NCBI RefSeq assembly: GCF_024139115.2
Contig: NC_085141.1
Location: 246,620,096 to 246,684,095 of the forward strand
From: Armigeres subalbatus
Lineage: Eukaryota; Arthropoda; Insecta; Diptera; Culicidae
Direction: 5' to 3'
DNA length: 64,000 nucleotides
The translations under genes were made by a program, and so were the position numbers. How positions within the stretch are numbered: the stretch's first letter is position 1; each line of letters begins with the position of its first letter. Below the pieces are notes generated by a model. That model did no database searches. It was given only the letters and a program-made list of their open reading frames with translations, and was not told the DNA's origin. This document shows positions 62,521-64,000 of the stretch, piece by piece.

Positions 62521-62984
62521 GGAGGCGTCATCCCCCTCTATTTCCTTCTATTGCGAAGGGGTTGTCTAATTGAAGAATTGACTTGGTTTTCCATTTTGGT
62601 CCCACGAGTTGCTCGGGAAAAGAGGCCCACCACGCCAGAGCCCAGCATGACGCGGTAAGAGACAATTACTGTGGAGGGTGCCCAGGTACCCCACAGGCTC
62701 CGTTAAAGGCCTAGCATATTATTTCACCCCCCTGGCCATGCATCTCCTCGGCACGGGTCGCTTGACGCCTTGGGATTAGGGGTTAGGGACGATGGTCCCG
62801 GTCTAACTCGCAGTGGCCATGGGGAGGGGTCGTCAAGCCCTTGGACAAAGTCCCTGCTGCCCCGCCGGAGAGCGTCTTTTTTTTTTTTTTTACAAGGGAG
62901 AATGCATTTACACACTAACCCAGTACACGTGCATTGTAGTTGCCAAACTACCACACGGAAGTGTACTGGAGTGTCGGACTCGAC

Positions 62985-63220
62985 TAACTTGTGTGCCCAC
63001 CCTTCTCATGCCATGTGGGTCTAACTTGTATGCCCACCCAAACCCTTGATTCATGCTCATACACTCCATGCTTGCACACACGCTAACGCTCCTATGGGTC
63101 TGACTTGTGTGCCCACCCTTCTCATGCCGTGCGGGACTAACTTTTGTGCCCACCCTTCTCATGCCGTGTGGGACTAACTTGTATGCCCACCTTTATCGTA
63201 CCATGTGAGACTGCTCACCT
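62985..63220. repeat. Minisatellite in the R1-clade 3' UTR
   Basis: A unit of about 38-42 bases (GTGCCCACCCTTCTCATGCC and TGGGACTAACTTG) occurs about four to five times, most regularly at 63100-63215, with degenerate copies to about 63420. Confidence 0.75.
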
Positions 63221-63649
63221 CTTTCATTCAGTTCGCGCTGACACATACTACTCGAGTCATTCGACCTAACACTCCCTCTGGCATCCCTTGTGGGACTCTT
63301 CGCTTAGGTTCCCACTTCTGACATACCATGTGAGTCTGACTCACCTCGTTCATGCCATATGAGACTAGCTCAACACGACTCAACTCATTCCTTTCGTACC
63401 ATGTGAGACTAACTTGGATGCTCACCCACACTCCTCTGCCACGCCGCGGGGTATCAGTAGTCGTAGGAGCCAACATTCCTGCGCTACTCCCAGCGCGGCG
63501 TGTGCAGTCCATACATACACCTATTCATTCACCCTTCTGCCATGCTTCGAGGTGACGATCTCGGTTGCCACCCGCTGCGCCATTACCTCTGCATGGGCAG
63601 ACCATTCACACACTTCTTCGCGTTCGGCACTTTCGCTCTAACTTACCAA

Positions 63650-64000
63650 TCACAAGTTAGTCATGCTTGTCGATTGTTGCTCGGCGCGCCAGATTCTCTG
63701 CAAGCTGCTGGCAATCTGAGTGGTTGCAGTCGAGACTGCGTTCCACTTCTCCACCGCTTGACACATCCTTTGGATAAGATTATCCGGAGTTGTGTCCCGG
63801 CCGCAAACGTCTAGCATTGCTCTTCTTTCGACGTCGAAACGAGGACATACGAACAGTATGTGCTCTGCAGTTTCGTCAACACCTGGGCAGTCAGGGCAGA
63901 CGGAGACCTCCGCGTGCCCAAACCTGTGGTGGTACTGTCGGAAACAGCCATGGCCTGACAGGAATTGTGTCAGATGGAAGTGAACCTCCCCATGGGGTCT
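63650..64000 (-). CDS. R1-clade copy B, ORF2 C-terminus (partial at window edge)
   Basis: One uninterrupted frame from the window edge to TGA at 63650-63652. It encodes HFHLTQFLSGHGCFRQ, CPDCPGVDETAEHILFVC and PRFDVERRAMLDVCGR, then NLIQRMCQAVEKW, ending TNL. This is the standard Cys/His C-terminal region of R1-clade ORF2. No defects are seen in the part present, so copy B may be young. The rest lies beyond the window. Confidence 0.85.
   Translation of the reverse strand, partial: RPHGEVHFHLTQFLSGHGCFRQYHHRFGHAEVSVCPDCPGVDETAEHILFVCPRFDVERRAMLDVCGRDTTPDNLIQRMCQAVEKWNAVSTATTQIASSLQRIWRAEQQSTSMTNL

Larger units (their letters stand above)
55835..62864 (-). mobile_element. R1-clade LINE copy A, deleted and with three nested insertions
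   Basis: Runs leftward from a leader at 62864. Pieces, in element order: leader and start of gag (62864-62532), RTE-like LINE insertion (62520-59060), gag (59048-58818), MITE (58809-58628), gag zinc knuckles (58619-58085), a deletion that joins gag straight to the ORF2 C-terminus (58078-57903), a TA-flanked element (57900-56602), the last ORF2 codons, 3' UTR and an A-rich tail at about 55835-55850. CCGGAGAGCGT occurs at both ends (55824-55834 and 62865-62875), consistent with a target duplication or shared target. Confidence 0.7.
62877..64000 (-). mobile_element. R1-clade LINE copy B, 3' end, runs off the window
   Basis: The minus strand carries the ORF2 C-terminus from 64000 to 63650, a 3' UTR of about 760 bases, and poly(A) seen as T residues at 62877-62892. 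It lies head-to-tail beside copy A, with CCGGAGAGCGT between the two. Its last 110 bases match the truncated copy at 15912-16021. Confidence 0.8.

Overview
The window reads as a mosquito nuclear genome, most likely Aedes (A. aegypti-like). It is AT-rich, has short-intron insect host genes separated by long repeat-filled stretches, and carries a tRNA-derived SINE at 50678-50964 that resembles the Aedes SINE Feilai from memory. No rRNA, CRISPR array, prokaryotic operon or virus-like gene block was seen. Names rest on recognised protein features; no database was searched.

Host genes sit mainly in the middle. mRpS25 (plus, 21231-23357) has four coding exons, and its last intron encloses an intronless NAP1-like histone-chaperone gene on the opposite strand (21972-22907). 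RBM18 (minus, 23583-25011) converges on mRpS25. PSMD7/Rpn8 (minus, 29678-31236) is head-to-head with an AKTIP/crossbronx-type inactive E2-like gene (plus, 31736-33233). A minus-strand gene for an unrecognised 404-aa type I membrane protein runs from 46540 to 33445; its fourth intron is about 11.8 kb of nested transposons. A decayed smaug-like (SAM-domain) gene relic lies at 14823-17690.

The rest is mostly transposons, often nested. Left block (3.3-14.3 kb): a palindromic MITE, a Penelope-like 3' fragment with a ribozyme-like tail, and a CR1-clade LINE split by a 4.8-kb insertion. That insertion holds a piece of non-LINE coding sequence, a DNA transposon with about 520-bp inverted repeats and an unassigned transposase, and a SINE inside the transposase gene. 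Intron block (34.4-45 kb): an R1-clade LINE, a Jockey/CR1-like LINE broken by an RNase H fragment and a 1-kb inverted-repeat element, a degenerate ATCCAA tract, and RTE-like remnants. Right block (47.5-64 kb): satellites, a polypyrimidine tract, paired MITE families, and a minus-strand R1-clade element. That R1 element is itself broken by a TA-flanked DNA element, an 182-bp MITE and a nearly whole RTE-like LINE, and is followed head-to-tail by a second R1-clade element that runs off the window.

The best leads are the unassigned long-TIR transposon with its captured coding segment, the shared target motif just after the poly(A) of the R1-clade copies, the pair of 182-bp MITEs with 8-bp duplications, the hammerhead-like relic in the Penelope tail, and the RBM18 intron that seems to lack an AG acceptor.
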